This document shows, piece by piece, positions 4,427-5,438 of a stretch of 5,438 nucleotides of DNA. The position numbers and the translations under genes are program-made. Position 1 is the stretch's first letter. Each line of letters opens with the position of its first letter. The DNA is from Chitinophagales bacterium (lineage in GTDB: Bacteria; Bacteroidota; Bacteroidia; Chitinophagales; UBA2359), in assembly GCA_020631035.1 (NCBI GenBank), contig JAHDIA010000448.1:1-5438 (forward strand). The letters are read 5' to 3'. The notes below the pieces were generated by a model, which was given only the letters and a program-made list of their open reading frames with translations, made no database searches and was not told where the DNA came from.

Positions 4427-5438
4427 TCAAAAGGGACGTATTGAGGCTGACTGCTTGTGGAATGCGTTTGGAAGTACATCCCAATACATCATTTGTACTT
4501 GCTTCGGGTAAACCACTAATGACCACAATGTCACCTGCCTCGGCACTTTCGATGCTTTGGTAATTGTTGGCAAGAGCTAGTTGGACTTTGGTGATTTTTT
4601 CTTCTATATTTTTGCTGACATTTTTGATTAGTTCACGTACTTTCAATTTGCCCTCAAAAATGCGAACATATAGGAGTTTGCCTTGTTTGGCGTCGTGGTA
4701 GGTATTGTAAATCAAAGCGGATAAATCTTGTTCGGTGTCCTGTTTGGGAGCTGGTAGGAAATGAATGATTTGATTCAATAAAACATTAATACCCAACTGC
4801 AATTTGGCAGCACCAAACAAAATGGGATATAAATTTGACTGAACAATTGCTTGTCGGAAAGCTTTGTCTAGGGTTTCTTTAGAGATTTCGTTGTCTTCTA
4901 GGAACAACTCCAGTATTTCGTCATTGACATTGGCAATTTTTTCTACATTTGTGTCTGATGCGTAAATATCTAATGCTTTTAGGTTCACATTGTTTGTCCC
5001 TTCTTCTACAACTTCTTGTAGCAAGACATATTGTTTGGTCAATTCCGTTTCCAACTCTGCGAGCATTCCGTCCAAATAAACCCCTGCTCTATCAATTTTA
5101 TTGACAAAAATGATGACGGGTATTTGGCGTTCTTGTAGGGCATTCCAAATGGTATCGGTATGGGCTTGTACGCCTTCGATTGCGGAAATTACCAAAACGG
5201 CTGCATCAATTACTTGGAGTACCCGTTCTACATCTGCCGAAAAATCGACGTGTCCTGGAGTATCTACCAAATTGATTTTACAGTCTTTCCAATAAAAGGA
5301 GGTAAGTGATGAGCGTACAGAGATGCCTCTTTGTTTTTCGACTTCTAAGAAATCACTTTGGGTCGTTCCATCATCTACACTTCCTAGAGATTTGGTACTC
5401 CCACTTAGATACAACATATTCTCTGTAATGGAGGTTTT
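4383..5438 (-). CDS. N-terminal half of the broken GTPase: G domain and domain II
   Basis: The frame is open from the window edge to the TGA at 4385-4383 (351 codons seen). Counting from the first codon KTS: switch I region with VEKQRGIS at about 34-41, G3 DTPGH at 59-63 (5250-5264), G4 NKID at 113-116 (5091-5102), and a G5-like GAAK in place of the usual GSA. Then comes a domain II beta-barrel region (LLYVRIFEGKLKVREL, AEAGDIVVISGL, VLGCTSK). Homology holds to about LLTVQ; the last ten or so residues (RRRQRLSRLG) are out of frame and unlike any family member. On its own this half would have a GTPase domain but no domains III-V, so it should not act as a ribosomal translocase-like factor. The true start lies outside the window. 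Confidence 0.85.
   Translation of the reverse strand, partial: KTSITENMLYLSGSTKSLGSVDDGTTQSDFLEVEKQRGISVRSSLTSFYWKDCKINLVDTPGHVDFSADVERVLQVIDAAVLVISAIEGVQAHTDTIWNALQERQIPVIIFVNKIDRAGVYLDGMLAELETELTKQYVLLQEVVEEGTNNVNLKALDIYASDTNVEKIANVNDEILELFLEDNEISKETLDKAFRQAIVQSNLYPILFGAAKLQLGINVLLNQIIHFLPAPKQDTEQDLSALIYNTYHDAKQGKLLYVRIFEGKLKVRELIKNVSKNIEEKITKVQLALANNYQSIESAEAGDIVVISGLPEASTNDVLGCTSKRIPQAVSLNTSLLTVQVRRRQRLSRLG

Larger units (their letters stand above)
3542..5438 (-). pseudogene. TetM/TetQ-like ribosomal-protection GTPase, frame-broken and cut by the window edge
   Basis: A translation-factor GTPase of the EF-G-like ribosomal-protection family. TetM and TetQ remove tetracycline from the ribosome with GTP hydrolysis in the cytoplasm. 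Both halves align from memory with TetM/TetQ: P-loop end, DTPGHVDF, NKIDRAG, domain II, then the DPAL..VMGAIQVEVLEQ segment, GWEVTDLKI, and a C-terminal helix LDRSKYILKMRKALE. The first codons in the window (KTSITEN) are the second half of the P-loop GKTS, so about 15 residues are missing beyond the edge; the ATG at 5417 is internal. The span gives about 632 codons plus about 15, close to the family's ~640-650, so only one small indel is missing. One shift is needed between 4426 and 4385. It may be a true pseudogene, a sequencing error, or a recent mutation. The domain IV tip differs from real Tet proteins, so drug resistance should not be assumed. Confidence 0.85.

Noticed and set aside
4013..4563. 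Plus-strand frames opposite the GTPase gene (4013-4261 and 4378-4563)
   Set aside because: They are antisense to conserved GTPase sequence and have no recognisable features; the second merely crosses the frameshift site.
5415..5417. ATG at 5417 as the start of the GTPase
   Set aside because: The frame continues upstream to the window edge with KTSITEN, the second half of the P-loop, so the ATG is internal and the true start is outside the window.

Overview
The window looks like a Bacteroidota chromosome segment, probably from a Saprospiraceae-like lineage. Three things suggest this: both secreted proteins have signal peptides ending in Ala-Gln (..TQAQ, ..SQAQ), the large one carries an IPTL-type C-terminal sorting signal (IPTLSEWG), and the starts lack a Shine-Dalgarno sequence and sit in A/T-rich leaders. 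The lineage is inferred from protein style, not from a marker gene.

Every gene I can support lies on the minus strand, so transcription runs from the right edge to the left. On the right (5438 to 3542) is a translation-factor-family GTPase of the TetM/TetQ ribosomal-protection type. Its start, including the first part of the P-loop, is cut off by the window edge. Its reading frame is broken once, between 4426 and 4385, so it reads as an N-terminal half (G domain and domain II) and a C-terminal half (domains III to V). The halves together have about the length of a complete family member. The tip of domain IV does not carry the YSPVS motif of true tetracycline-resistance proteins.

A 615-bp gap follows (3541 to 2927). 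Next to the GTPase it holds a GC-richer, strongly G-over-C-skewed block (about 3301-3505, 49% GC by hand count) with no convincing protein. The rest is a very AT-rich stretch (about 23% GC) with a 17-bp-arm hairpin, two smaller palindromes and a short direct repeat.

The left part is a tight two-gene unit. A small exported basic protein of 115 aa is followed after 4 bp by a 791-aa exported protein. The latter has a novel-looking N-terminal region, four ~105-aa repeats (each with a CxC start, a DxDGDG-like loop, a PGIxDW motif, a DNGDGxY motif and a CxxC end), an IPTL signal, and an unusual membrane tail with two further hydrophobic segments. The unit ends in a strong intrinsic terminator (about 90-139) whose 15-pair stem is capped by a UUCG tetraloop. 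The most worthwhile leads are the repeat-bearing IPTL protein with its small partner, the intergenic G-skewed block with the long hairpin, and the disrupted non-canonical Tet-like GTPase.
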